64,000 nt of DNA, taken from assembly GCF_964340395.1 (NCBI RefSeq), contig NC_135549.1:31446332-31510331 (forward strand), read 5' to 3'. The position numbers were made by a program, and so were the translations under genes. The notes below the pieces were generated by a model. The model saw nothing but the letters and a program-made list of their open reading frames with translations. It was not told the origin of the DNA and ran no database searches. This DNA comes from Glandiceps talaboti. Taxonomy: Eukaryota > Hemichordata > Enteropneusta > Spengelidae. How positions within the stretch are numbered: position 1 is the first letter of the stretch; each line of letters begins with the position of its first letter. Of the stretch, positions 23,903-38,217 are shown one piece after another.

Positions 23903-25101
23903 ACAAGTCATTGAGAATGACATAGTCCCCGCTATAATTGGGTTTTAAGGAATTATCACTACTCTGATCACGCAACAACATTTGTGAACCTAAAACAAAC
24001 AGACTTAGATATGTTGTGTGTGCTTGTTGGACATGGAATATGCCTCCAACGATAAAGGATTGGTTGGGTATGGGGGATCATATCACGATGAAAATGGAGT
24101 CTGAGTTATGGCTTTGAACATGGAAAATTCACAAAAAAATGGCTGCCAGGCAGCCATATTGGATCGTATCACGACGAAAATGGATATGCACATGTATGTC
24201 ATAGAACACTGTCCTAATACCAACTTTAAATGAGATCTGTTCAAGCATGTCTGAGTTATGGCTTTGGACATGAAAATTCGCAAACAAAATGGCTGCCAGG
24301 CAGCCATATTGGATCGTATCACGATGAAAATGGATATGCACATGTATGTCATAGAACACTGTCCTAATACCAACTTTGAATGAGATCTGTTCAAGCATGT
24401 CTGAGTTATGGCTTTGGACATGAAAATTCGCAAACAAAATGGCTGCCAGGCAGCCATATTGGATCGTATCACAACGAAAATGGATATACACATGTATGTC
24501 ATAGAACACTGTCCTAATACCAACTTTGAATGATATCTGTTTAAGCATGTCTGAGTTATGGCTTTGGACATGGAAAATTCACAAACAAAATGGCTGGCAG
24601 GCAGCCATATTGGATCATATCACGACGAAAATGGATATACACATGTATGTCATAGAACACTGTCCTAATACCAACTTTGAATGAGATCTGTTCAAGCATG
24701 TCTGAGTTATGGCTTTGGACATGAAAATTCACAAACAAAATGGCTACCAGGCAGCCATATTGGATCGTATCACAATGAAAATGGATATGCACATGTATGT
24801 CATAGAACACTGTCCTAATACCAACTTTGAATAAGATCTGTTAAAGCATGTCTGAGTTATGGCTCTAGACAGGGAAAATTCGCAAACAAAATGGTTGCTA
24901 GGAGGCCATATTGGATCGTATCATAAAACAAATTGACGTGCATATGTATGCCATAGTATGTTGCCCCTGTACCAAGTTTGAAAAAAATCGGTCCAGGCAT
25001 CTCCAAGAAACAGCTGCGGACGGACGGACGGACGGACGGACGCACGGACAGACGGAACCCAATCCATAAGTCCCCGTTCCGGATTTCGTCCGCGGGGACT
25101 A
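23903..25101 (+). mobile_element. Pearl/HINE-like element, copy 2, inserted in repeat B
   Basis: It starts ACAAGTCATTGAGAATGACA (inner inverted repeat GTCATT/AATGAC), then AGTCCCCGC. Next come about five 151-bp tandem units, an (ACGG)n tract at about 25018-25045 and a terminal GTCCGCGGGGACT. The repeat-B copies at 27870-27885 and 63297-63312 show the unoccupied site; comparison reveals no target duplication, which fits Helitron-type rather than transposase/TIR insertion. Confidence 0.88.
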
Positions 25102-25159
25102 ACTAGACACTCTAATATAGAAAAAGAATATAAGAAAATAAAATAAAAAATCTAAAATT

Positions 25160-27620
25160 GAGCGTAATCGGAAGCACACAGTATATTTATTAGTCCTAAT
25201 TAAAGCTGCAATAGCTGTAACTGTTTCTTGAAACTGTTTTCATAGATATAATGATTTATTGATTCGCAATATCAGAGTCGTAACCGTACTCACTATACGA
25301 TATCGAATCACGTGACCTGTGGGTAAACGTATTTGTATAGTAGTACGTATAGTATGGTGTGATATATCCCATCAAATTGATGTTCTGGTCCGCACCCAAA
25401 ACTCATCGCCCCATATACATCACATTTCCACTAATTACTATACTACTTATAGATAAAATAGATCACTAATTGACATGTAGAATGTCTAATAATTGGTATT
25501 TTAACAAATTTCAATGAACATATTGTGGATTGTCTGGTCGATAAAAATAATTCTTCAATCGACAAATTTCAAATTTTAAGTAATTTAGTACATGCATCGA
25601 TGATAACAAAGCATATACGTCCGACATTGCTTGATGATGTAGTTTCAATTGATTGAGGTATTTTCATGAATGTTTTTGTTATAATGCTATATCTTAATGT
25701 GGTACATGTATATTGATATATATGGATATAATATTGATGATAACAACGGATATAGAAAAAAATAATTCCTTACAGAAGGCAATATTCAGTTTCATCTGGT
25801 TATTTATTGACATTCTTTTCACGTTAGAACACAACAATCGTTTTTCACAGTAGATTGTCCCAATTTTCATTTGTTTATGACCATGATTCATAAAATCTCC
25901 TCTCGATAAAAATCACTCATTTTAATTATATAACCACGTCGACAAACTCAATCGACTCCATGTCTGTATTTCATTTACTAGATAAATGTACATTGCACAT
26001 ATAGTGTAATTTATACCATAATCAAGCTAAATTATTGTCAAACAAAAAATATGGGTTATATACGCTGGTCGTTGTACATCACGAAAATTCGTGTCTCTAC
26101 GTCCGGCTCGAGTCAAAACGTTCCAAGTCGCCATTATTTTTCCCGATTTTTCATAAATTATGAATGAGGAGACATAATTGTATTATTCCCCAATGTTGTA
26201 CTTCATTCAGTCAGAAAACACTCGTGACCTAAGGGTTAACTTTGTCACTAATCGTCTAGCGACTCGTATCGACAAGGCTCCCTTGGGTCACTCGTATTTT
26301 CCTCAGCTGAACGAAGAAATTTGGGGGGAATAATAGCTAATAATATCGTTTGTGCCGGGTGAGTGCATTAGCAGTGTTGGACTGGGGCTTCCGCCGGTGG
26401 TTTCAAAAATCTTTTTATACATAACTTCAATTTAGCTACAACTTAATATTTGTTGAAATGTGTTGTTTTACATGTTTGACTTGACTTTGCTAACAAACTT
26501 TACCAAATTCACTCTACCACCAATATGATAATAGATGAACGAATCCGAATTTACATAATTTGTTTTCATGGGAAAATAGCTTGCAACTTGCGCACAGGCT
26601 TGAATAGACATACACTGACCATACCACTGCCCGCAAAGTACTAGGTCTAAGTGCACGTCACTTTGAAAACATTTTACATTGTATGACAATGAATGAATTA
26701 AAGTGAAGCCAAGACAAAGTAAATCGATTCTTTCGTTTTCTGTCAGACTAGGCCACACACTTTCAGGCATACGTTCTTAGGTTGTATCGATCGTGGGGGC
26801 GCCCTTTTGTGAAGATATAATGTAGGCTGTGACCGTATTAAAAATCACAACCTTAATGAAAGAAAGAGAAAATTGTAAAAAGACGTCAGGGGTGTACAGA
26901 TCCTGATGATGAAAGACATTGTCGACGTTGAAAAGGAAAGTTATAGTGGTCGTGGGTAGCTTGACCAAATGAGTCATTACTTGACAATGTCATGCATGCC
27001 AGAACCCTTGAAGTATTACCAGGGAAAAAAATAAACCTATTAAATATTGATGTGTGTAAATGTATTATATATGTATACTTTAACATTCTAACATTCGTCG
27101 TATTTTCGTACTTTCTCAATTAAAGTTTGTAATGTTTGCTTTGCGAAAGAAATCTTCAAAGCCATTAACACTACTTGTTCTTCATTCATTGCCCATATTG
27201 AAGCATATGTGTACAACGTCTAAAGACTCGGAACCCCAAACACTAATTTGCACGTTTTTGAAATAATGTTCTACAATAAGCCAAATCGATTTTAACTTTA
27301 GAGTAAGATACAATTGGCATACAAGACAGTATCAGGCTAACTGCAAATGTCTTTGATATAGATACAGGTGTAGACACATACTGGTGTTAAATCAATGACA
27401 TAGTATTTTCAAATGTGATTATAATTTAGGGGTGTGTCTGTTTAGAAAACCTATCTCCCACATTATTGGTTTACATGTAAATGGTGATGAAGATGGACAC
27501 GAGTGACTGACTTAACCTGTACCAATGTGAAGAAATACTTGAATGCTCTACGTACAAATCGTTTGAAAGTAACTGAAGCAACTCCCATTATACATTGAAG
27601 ATGGAGGTCAGTACCAATAG
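25160..27620. other. No gene recognised
   Basis: No repeat family or exon could be supported. The minus-strand frames 26468-26770 (100 codons) and 26777-27119 have no recognisable domain. Confidence 0.5.
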
Positions 27621-27629
27621 TACAAATCT

Positions 27630-27896
27630 TATAAAGGCCTAAAAAATTGTTTGGTTACCCAACCCTACCTAGTTTTTAAGTGCCGATCCTAAACTTTTTT
27701 AAAAAGTATTCAAGAAAAAATAATAAAATCGCGAAAATTGTGAAATCTCGCGAGAAATAGTGGTAACTGACATCATCTTTAAAAGACAATATAAAACTGT
27801 TCCTCCAATATGTAATGGTTGTATGATGAGAAGAAACCAATAACACAAAGATCATTTGGAAAACATGACTACTCTCAAGCTAGACACTCGCATATG

Positions 27897-27963
<67 letters not shown>

Positions 27964-28015
27964 TAATAAAATAAAAAATCTACCTACCCCACCTACTCTA
28001 AAATTGATTTACCAT
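27630..28015 (+). repeat. Dispersed repeat B, copy 2, with expanded (AT)n
   Basis: An uninterrupted copy of the repeat at 23640/25102. A pure (AT)n tract of about 62 bp (27899-27961) stands where copy 1 has only a short AT-rich stretch (AATATAG), so the microsatellite expanded inside the repeat. Confidence 0.85.
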
Positions 28016-28383
28016 TACCTTTGAAATCGTGTAATATCGAACACAACAGCGCAATATAGGGGGACACCATTAGATCCTTTGTTCATGTATATAATGTAAA
28101 CGTATTAGGTCAGACCTAATCATCGAGAGCGATGTAGTAGCTGTTCCGATCATTTAGTCATTTTCCAGCAACAATAACGGATTTCACGTTAACGTTGTTT
28201 TTGAATAAGTTTCCCACAACATATTGGTACAAATTCTCGTTATATATCCCGACGACGCGAACATGTGATATAGCAGGCCACGTGTTCGACGACTATTGAG
28301 TAATAGTACCGTGCGTGCGTCAATCTGTAACCTAAGGTTACAAGGTTACCAGTTCACTGGACATGCGCGTTATATATCATGCA

Positions 28384-28429
28384 GTGCTCAACTATAATAA
28401 AAAGCGAATATATTCATTATGTTGAGCAC
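28384..28429. repeat. 46-bp hairpin
   Basis: GTGCTCAACTATAAT facing ATTATGTTGAGCAC with an 18-nt AT-rich loop. Confidence 0.8.
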
Positions 28430-29137
28430 TCGGTCATCGGATCGTATTAGGCCGGCTGTGTACATGTATATTGAGATTCAGACTGTTAAAATCAGCATGT
28501 TCGTTTATACGAAATGAAACGACATCCCTTTTTAAAAAGTTACAATTGGTCGAGTAGAAGGTTAAATTTTGCACTTCGACTAGTATATTGGTAAATATAT
28601 ATATATATGCGCAGTTTATTTATAGCTATAGCTTTATTTGTAATTTATAATTTATGGGGTTTTTCACTTCGGTGTTACATTTTAGTGTTTTCTCTTTCTG
28701 TTTGTTTTATTTGTATGGGTCGCTGGCCTGAAATAAAGAATAATAATATAGCATGCTACAGATAGTTATTGAGGTACTGCACAGTATAAGTCTTCTGTGA
28801 TTTTCAAAGATCTACGTAATAGTGTGCTATATACACACGGCTATTAGGTCTCTACTCCTGCATTTTGAGTCATATGTCATCTCATCGGCTGAGTCTGTGA
28901 TACGCAATGAATGTACAGAACAATTTACACCAGAAATGACTCAACGTGTGAAGGTAGGAACATTCGTCTGATGGGCTGAAGGGTGGGAGATGATTTGCTC
29001 ATGATTTGAATCATATCCAACCTCAGGAGCAGTCGTATACCTTGTACATTTACAAAATTTGTGGCAAAATGTACAGTTCTCAAACCTTTCTTCGAAGGTG
29101 ATAGCCATGGGAATATTATGTTTGGATTTGCCTTAAA

Positions 29138-29873
<736 letters not shown>

Positions 29874-29986
29874 ATCCATTCCTATACGCTTATATATAAT
29901 ATTCTTTTTCTTTTGAATTAAGTCTATAATGCTATGCTTCTAATATTGCATCGAGTGCTACTCGCTCCCGTGAGACACTTATAGGA

Positions 29987-30114
<128 letters not shown>

Positions 30115-30164
30115 TGCCATTTCCGAGTTTTCGTTTTGCGTATATTGCAGCTTCGTGTGCTTTC

Positions 30165-30305
30165 AAGTATCGACCCTGGCTAGTTTTCCCCTAACTGAAC
30201 CCTGGCTAGTTTTCCCCGAGACTGTCGACCCTGGCTAGTTTTCCCCTACACTGTCGACCCTGGCTAGTTTTCCCCTAGACTGTCGACCTTGGCTAGTTTT
30301 CCCCT
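30165..30305. repeat. 29-bp tandem repeat, about 5 copies
   Basis: The unit contains CCTGGCTAGTTTTCCCC with GTCGAC between copies; the first copy is variant. Confidence 0.93.
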
Positions 30306-30897
30306 ACCGAATCTAAACTTTAATCTATTAAGCAAAAATATATCGAAAATGGCACTAAGTAAAAACGTTCCACATCATTCCTGCCCAACTTTTAATATTT
30401 GTAATTTGCATAAATGTTGTAATTGTAATTGTAACCACTGCCACAATCCATTTTTTACTGCTTGCAACCCGGAAATCTAGAATTCAAAAGGTACGAATGT
30501 TCACAATAGGCAAAGTCTATAGGTTTACTTCCGTCTGCAATGTCAAAGCAAAAAATTAACTGCGAAACAATATGTTGCTTTCCATGGTCACATGTGTATT
30601 TGACCCACGAAGATACAAATTTCGGGACTGAAATAATGCATCCACTATCTGTTTAGCTTTGAATTCCAGCTTTAACTTGGAAAACAGCATTGATGTTATT
30701 CCTGATTTTATCACAGTTTGATGTAGCAATGTATCAAAACTTGCAGATCAGCAAGTTTTGTAGTAAGATGATAAACTCCATATGAGACGATGTATGTGGT
30801 GTAAATGGAACATAGAGTTTATTTATCTAAGCCCTGAGTTCGGCCTCATGGCCTCACTCCAACGCCAGAGCCAAGAGAGACAGATGCTCACCTCCAC

Positions 30898-31012
30898 CAT
30901 AGGGGCGTGTAATATTTCATAGATTCTTACATATAGGAATATAAAGTCAAAATGTTGTTATATTCTGTAGACCAGGAAAACAACAATCTATGAAATATTA
31001 CACACCCCATTG
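30898..31012. mobile_element. hAT-like MITE, deleted form (115 bp)
   Basis: It has the same inverted ends as 45965-46579 (AGGGGCGTGTAATATTTC.. on the left, inverse on the right). It also shares the inner right segment CTGTAGACC..GGAAAACAACA. Flanks ACCTCCAC / ACCCCCAC agree in 7 of 8 bases, consistent with an 8-bp target duplication. Confidence 0.8.
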
Positions 31013-31435
31013 ACCCCCACGGTCAAAATCCAAGTAGCTCAAACCTGCGATGCTATGCTATTGCAATAAAAAATATTCATTTCTCTAACTAGTTGTTTGG
31101 TGACATGTATAAATAGCGTCATGTCTGAACTCAAACAGGGTAATTACAAATTCATGACAAATGATCGTGTCAGGTCATGAGTGTGTATGTGTGTGTGGTG
31201 GACGTGGTTGCATTTTCAATACCGTGTCCTATTATTCGGACAGGGTTACATCATTGGAATGCTGTTCCCTCCCGGTCACAATTCAATCGAACGTTTTTTT
31301 TTTGGCGAGAGCGATTTAACACCGAGGCCAACCCTGCTACAAAGACACCACTATATGTGCTCGACCTTTACCGGGACCTCGGACCACTATAGTGGTGGTC
31401 CAGGGTGAGCCAGGACCAATGTAAAGGATATGTTA

Positions 31436-32441
31436 ACAAGGCATTGAGAATGACATACTGCCCGCTATGATTGGGTTTTAAGGAATTGGCAGTTTATGTT
31501 GTCATTTTCTTGATATCACTACTCTGATCACGCAACAACACTTGTGAACCTAAATCAAACAGACTTAGATATGTTGTGTCTGGTCGTTGGACATGGAACA
31601 TGCCTACTCATGTTGTGTCTCCTCATTGGACATGGGACATGCCTACTCTTCAAGATGACGTGATGGAATAAACCATTAAGCAATGTGAATATGTCAGGTA
31701 TCGGGGGGGGGGGGACCTGTTCAAGCATGTCTGAGTTATGGCTTTGGACATGAAAACTGCGCCAACAAAATGGCTGCCAGGTAGCCATATCGGATTGTAT
31801 CACGACAAAAATGGATATGCACATGTATGTCATAGAACATTGTCCTAATACCAACTTTGAATGAGATCTGTTCAAGCATGTCTGAGATATGGCTTTGGAC
31901 ATAGAAAATTTGCAAACAAAATGGCTGCCAGGCGGCCATATTTGATCGTATCATGACAACAATGAATATGCACATGTATGTCATAGAACACTAGTACTGT
32001 CCTAATACCAACTTTGAGTGAGATCTGTTCAAACATGTCTGAGTTATGGCTTTGGACATGGAAAATTTGCAAACAAAATGGCTGCTAGGCAACCATATTG
32101 GAACGTATTATGACAACAATGAATATGCACATGTATGTCATAGAACACTGTCCTAGTACAAACTTTGAATGAGATCTGTTCAAGCATGTCTGAGTTATGG
32201 CTTTAGACAGGGAAAATTTGCAAACAAAAATGGCTGCTAGGCGGCCATATTGGATCGTATCATGAAACAAATTGACGTGCATATGTATGTCATTGTATGT
32301 TGCCCCATTACCAAGTTTGAAAAAAATCTGTACAGGCATCTCCAAGAAACGGCTCTGGACGGACGGACGCACGGACGGACGCACGGACAAACGGAACCCA
32401 ATCCATAAGTCCCCGTCCCGGACTTCGTCCGGCGGGGACTA
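31436..32441 (+). mobile_element. Pearl/HINE-like element, copy 3
   Basis: Same family as 23903-25101: start ACAAGGCATTGAGAATGACA, about four 151-bp units, an (ACGG)/(ACGC) tract at 32358-32393 and a terminal hairpin CCGGACTTCGTCCGG then CGGGGACT. It has a local rearrangement with an 11-G run near 31706. Confidence 0.85.
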
Positions 32442-32449
32442 ATGAAAAG

Positions 32450-34035
32450 GTCAAATACATTGCTGCACTATTGGTGTCTACATTCATGCAAATGTAGGCC
32501 TACCACTTTATTGACATAAGTCAACGAACTTCCGTCTAGAAGGACATGGTTGCTATTCTGTTTGCATCCATCTGAATCCAAACTCTTATCATAAATGATA
32601 ACCCATATAAAGTGATATGATGTTTTACGTATGTCTTCAGCCTTTTCTCGGCTTAGTATATGAGATCTGTCCGACCGGTTTGTCCGTTACCTTCTTGCTA
32701 ACCATTCTAGGTTCTCCAGGGGAGGTTTGGATTCATTCTATTTCAATCTTCGAAACACCACCGTGGAAGTGATTGACTCACGTACAGTTTGCTTACCTCG
32801 GTTACGTATACCCACGACAACATACGCATACCAATGGTACTCCCCCACCCTTTACGCAGTTTGGCAATTGATCACATGCAGGTTTTGGTACGGTTTCGGT
32901 CTGTACTTGGAGTTGGTTTTATACGTCCAGCACTATTAGATTAAACCAGGAAATGAATAGATTTTCAGACAATGTCCGTGTCACATTGTGACCCTTTAGC
33001 TACATTGGACATTAATAGCGGAAGTACATCCATGCCACTTCATTGTTGTTATTTCTTACACGTGCCATATATGTATATATACATTAATGCAATACGTAAT
33101 ATCAAAAAGGATGTTTTTTGCAAATATATATTTATATAGTTATATAGATTATCTTTACCATCGATTCCCAAATTAAATACATTCACATGATGTATTCAAC
33201 AGTATATTTTCATTGTATTAGTCTACCCTTTCCTCCCTACAAGAGCATGTGAGTATACCACTGTCCCACTAGCCTCCTGTACGTGTGTTTATATGCACGG
33301 TACACGCATGTGGATGACTAGTATGCCAATTACCATTCAATTTTGTCCACACTTTTCATATGGGTATGTCAGAAACTGATACGATTAGATTGTGATAAAC
33401 AATGTATATGGATGTGTTATCGGCATTAGTTTTTAACGATAAAATCTAATTTTATATATTACGTTCATACATTTTAACCGATTTATATACACTACAAAAA
33501 CAGCGAATTAGAAGAAAGCATCGCAAAGGTGTCGGAAATGGATATATTTACTATTTGCCCTCTGTCGTTCACATTTTAATTATTTTAAACAATTTAGGTA
33601 GTAAAAAATCCATATGCAAGGTTATCCAAAATATAAAGTTAATGATTAAGATTTCGGATAATTGGGGTTTCATTCTTATCAAGGAAATAACCTCAAATTG
33701 GTTATATTGCATTGACCGTGACAATACTGGATCTAGCTAATACCTTATGCCACGCTTATACTATGGGCGCCTAGTCCATGATATAGTTCACAATCGTTTG
33801 CATAAAAATGCTCTCAAGAGATACGAAGTGCCATATGCATTCCTTCATACTTATGTTCTGGCAATTTCCTGTAAAGGCAATGCTTGCTGCAAGAAATAAA
33901 AGACTTTTTTTTCTTCATCAAATGTATGTACAAATAAAAATATGATGTAACCCTTGTTGTGATATATCAATCCACGAAATAAACAAAAAATGCAAGTTTC
34001 ATTAGTCAGGAAACGGTATTGTTAGTTTTTGTCAT
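32450..34035. other. No gene recognised
   Basis: AT-rich, without supported exons or repeats. Confidence 0.5.
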
Positions 34036-34040
34036 AAACA

Positions 34041-34140
34041 AGTCGATGTGCTGGTAGCTCGTACGAGTCCTAGAATAAATGTAATCTCAGTCGATGTGCT
34101 GGTAGCTCGTACGAGTCCTAGAATAAATGTAATTTCAATC
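34041..34140. repeat. 48-bp direct duplication
   Basis: GTCGATGTGCTGGTAGCTCG plus the following 28 bp occurs twice with two or three differences. Confidence 0.93.
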
Positions 34141-34977
34141 TCAAGATTACTATATATGATGTTAATCTATTACCTTAATTTAGTGTATTTTTGTCATTTT
34201 ACAGAAAATACCATGACGTCATCTGCCCTCGGCCTAACATCCTACACTGTCCACAGTGCAGATTAAATGAAAACTATGGAATGTATTGATATCAACCGTT
34301 TAACTGTAAGTTTAATATTCAATTTTAATTACTCCAGAATTCTATTTAGAATCGTCATGCTTTATTTTCAAATTGATGGACCACAAGTACCAGTGGCCCT
34401 GCCCTTACACAACACCTCTGGCCAAACACCCCTTCACGATCATGAAGATGTACCAACATTTGCTTTCACATCAACTACAGATCACTATAGTATCCCAACA
34501 TAAGAAATGTGTTATTGAAACTAAACAGTTACAATACAAATTGCAACTACAAATTCCAAGTCTCATTGTGTCTATTATCAGCTAGCTGAAGGTGTCCAAA
34601 TCATTGATGTGACATTACGACCACGAGTTCAATCTACTCATCATCGACACCTGTCCAGAAATTATATTCTGTCGGGGCATATAAATGAACATCGGACATA
34701 CTAGACATACTCGTCAATATTTGTCACAGAACACCTATCACGAACAATTTGTCCTGTAGAGTTGGAGTACTGCAGCAGTTCTTTGTTACACGAACCACCA
34801 ACACTTGTACAGCTCATTAGACAATTAAAACGAACCAACAATTCCCCTGTTCGCCTAAGATGTTCAACCATATCACACCACTCCAAACTCAATTTCTTTG
34901 GCTCCCGATATATTTACAAGTCAAGTCTTACGAAGATCGGCTATTTATCTACTATATACACCACTCGCATGGCACTG

Positions 34978-35187
34978 CAATCTGGTTAAAATCGGACGTG
35001 GTAAAAGCGGCTAGATGTCTTTATTTACCTCTATAAGTCCATCATTTTGTGTCGTTTGTTGTGTCCCGAATGATCGCTGTGGGAAGGCGGCGATCACTCG
35101 GAACAAAACAAACGCCACAACACGATGGAAATTGAGGTAAATAAAGGCATCTAGCCGCTTTCACCACATCCGATTTTAATGAGATTG
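34978..35187. mobile_element. Foldback element FB9, copy 3 (divergent subfamily)
   Basis: 210-bp palindrome with ends CAATCTGGTTAAAATC / GATTTTAATGAGATTG and a different inner arm sequence from copies 1 and 2. The perfect 9-bp duplication ATGGCACTG lies at 34969-34977 and 35188-35196. Confidence 0.93.
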
Positions 35188-35445
35188 ATGGCACTGTTAC
35201 AGTAGGCGTGTTTGATATGTTGTTGCACATCATCAAAGTGTATTCAATTTTCAAGGGTAATATTAAATCATAGTTTCTCAAACCTCTGTGACCAAGATTT
35301 TGGTGAATTTAAGTATTGGACTACTGTTAACCGTAGAGTTGTGGAGATTATACAATATATATGATAAGGTAATACCACATGAAAGCTAATTTGTAAGCCT
35401 TCGAACAAAACACACGGGATTTATTTTCTACTAGTTCTGTCACTT

Positions 35446-35478
35446 TTGACCACCACCACCACCACCACCACCACCACG

Positions 35479-35541
<63 letters not shown>
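35446..35541. repeat. (ACC)n(ATC)n microsatellite
   Basis: Triplet repeats with the same CAC-to-CAT transition as the tract at 15173-15261. Confidence 0.97.
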
Positions 35542-35542
<1 letters not shown>

Positions 35543-36175
35543 ATCACCATTACTTCAATTCTCTTTCGATAGTAATGGTATTCATACCAGTGTGGACTGG
35601 ACATTATCAGCTATCTAAAATAAAACCTTCATATGATACTCTGTGAGATCTATCTTAAAAGAAGTATTACTTAGACGTTTGGACACCCAACTGACCAATT
35701 AACATATAACTTTGCACTCTATTTTAACGTATTAATATTTTTGTCATATCTGGAGATAAATTTCTTTTTAGTTATTCCCCAGTTATAGATTATGGTCAAG
35801 GAGCTGTGTCTTTATGCACTCATCACAAGTGAACACTAACAGATCATAGAACTGTTTTTGCTATAAATGAGATAAGACATAGAGATAAGTTTACTTTACT
35901 TTAAATGTAGTGAATATCCTTATTATAGAGTGTCAGACAATTTGGAAAGGCAAAGTTAGGGATGTTTTAAGTTTACAATATGGCAGGACGATACCTACAC
36001 ATTCAGTATCTCGGCAGAAATTTTTTTTCTTCTCTAATTCAAAACCCAGCACATAGTTTCATCAACATAACTTGCATATTAATTAAGCTTTACTGCATGC
36101 TATTATTGATGTCAGCTACATTGTGAAAGGTTAGTTACAGAGGTTAGTTACATTTTTGGTATGACGTCTTGTCAT

Positions 36176-36199
36176 TTATTTATTTATTTATTTATTTAT
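36176..36199. repeat. (TTTA)n short microsatellite
   Basis: Six TTTA units. Confidence 0.9.
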
Positions 36200-36498
36200 T
36201 AATGTGTAATATATTGTGCTGCTTATAATCTCATGTCACAATAATAAAATTACTGTGAATGCTTGGTGTTATAAATATAACCTATGTTGCTAAGATATGA
36301 AATGTCATATTATACAGCAGAATGGAAGTCATTATTGATTAAATTCGATAGCACAACACGATCACACCGAAGTCTGACATTCCAAAGTTTCAAACTGATC
36401 ATATCAATCAAACTCTACCATTTTCTTTTAAGCTTTGCATAGTTTAAACATGTACTTAGACACATTGTCGTTATGTGTATATTGTTTAGCACAGGATA

Positions 36499-36730
36499 GA
36501 CTGTCGACAGTCGACAGTCGTTCGTGCCTTTTTGCTACGTTTTATTTAAAATTAAAGTCGTCGCCTCGCTCCGATCCGGAGCAATAGTATAACCGCGTAC
36601 TGATCAGAGAGTGCCAGCGGCAATCGCAGTACCTATCAGTACGCATTAGTGTTCAGTGCTACAGAGCGAGGCCATGACTTTAGTTTTAGATGAAACGTAG
36701 CAAAATAGGCACGAACGACTGTCGACAGTC
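36499..36730. mobile_element. 232-bp MITE with TA flanks (Tc1/mariner-like)
   Basis: The inverted ends GACTGTCGACAGTC..GTTCGTGCC continue into TTTGCTACGTTT over about 60 bp, and TA lies on both sides. The left end carries an additional 7-bp GACAGTC step. No coding frame. Confidence 0.82.
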
Positions 36731-36739
36731 TAACCACAG

Positions 36740-38210
36740 GGTAGTAGTAAACTGTAACGTCATATTCTCATAAATGTATTATACACGTAACAGGATACTA
36801 TTCGTTAATATATAGCATTAAAACATTCGTCGCACTTTGGCCTTCATGACTGTTAATGTGTTAGTCCTTCAAGTCATGTCATGGTGTGTCAACAATATTA
36901 GTTTATTAAAATTTAAACGTGGCTATTTGTAAGGCAGTTACTTGCAGGACACATATTTTACATTTCTTAAATTACATGAATAATAATTAACACACTTTTC
37001 AAGTCCACCCACCCACATATACAGATGGTTGAACGAACTGTTATGGTCATTCAAATTCAACCCCCCCCCCCCCCCCGCCCCTTCATATTGTTTTTACTCT
37101 TAGATGGAACATGTGCCTGCAGTGGTCAATAAGCCCTCTCTCTCATCTTATTCATCATCATATAAATCAGTAACAAAGAAGACTCATGACCAACCTGATT
37201 ATTCTAAATACATTGTCTTTCTCACAGGCGTAGGTGTAATGTACTGGTTGTCAGTCCATGCAAATTGGTGGCAGAAGTAACAAAAGAAGCCGAAGGACAA
37301 TAGGTGATAAGTCAACATTCACAATATCAATCAACATTTGATTAAAGGTCAGTTAACAGCGTCTCTTTGAGATTTATATTAGGCACATATATGGTGCGAA
37401 CCTTGTACATAACAATCTGTTTATTAGCCCCACACGAGCACAGCACAGATAGTCATGCCCGCTCGTCCTCGGTGTGCGTGTCCCTGACACCCATGACTCA
37501 ATGTCAATCAAACCTGCCATAAATGTCAAACACTATATAGAGTACATATGCGTAAGGTTTAATGTGGCAAAGTGAGAGCCATATTTGTGATAAATATGAA
37601 CAATTTGTCTCATATCTCCACAAATTTGATATCGACAGACATCATTAAAGTTGCAACCCCTCAATAAATCAACAGTAAGCAAAATGAGATTCTGTATCCT
37701 TTGCCTGACTAACATTTTCAAAATCAAATAGCCAAAACTTGTCTGTAGTCTTTCTACCATATCTCATGAACTGGAATATACAGAGACTCCATTCAAGTGA
37801 ATGCACCCATATTATCAAAGGTAAACTTTATTTTTAAACCATGACATTTGACATTGACCTCCATCTTCAATCATGTCAAATAGCCCAATAAAACCGAATG
37901 TTTTTTTCCCTTGAGACCCCATTTAAGTGTATGTCAACATCTATGTTGTTAGACAAAGGTTGTCAGACTGACGTTGCCTCATACATCAATGTACTGTACG
38001 GTATAGTCGGTGTTCCATTTTCTGCTGTAATGTATATGGTTCAATTAACATTATGTTATGTGTAACCAGTAGACATTGCTATACATGGTGTTAGTAACTT
38101 GCCAGTGAATTGTAAGACCATATTACATACACCAATCAACAGCACAATATATGTAATGTTGGGCAATGTCTTATAATGCAGAAAACTTGTTAAACTAGGC
38201 GAGGGTTTCA
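36740..38210. other. No gene recognised
   Basis: Contains a C15 run with one G near 37063-37079; otherwise featureless to my reading. Confidence 0.5.
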
Positions 38211-38217
38211 TTCCTTG

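Noticed and set aside
24083-24810. Recurring MSKAITQTCLNRSHSKL-like protein
   Set aside because: It appears wherever the 151-bp unit repeats, in two frames and in several element copies. The unit is not a multiple of three, so no protein is conserved.
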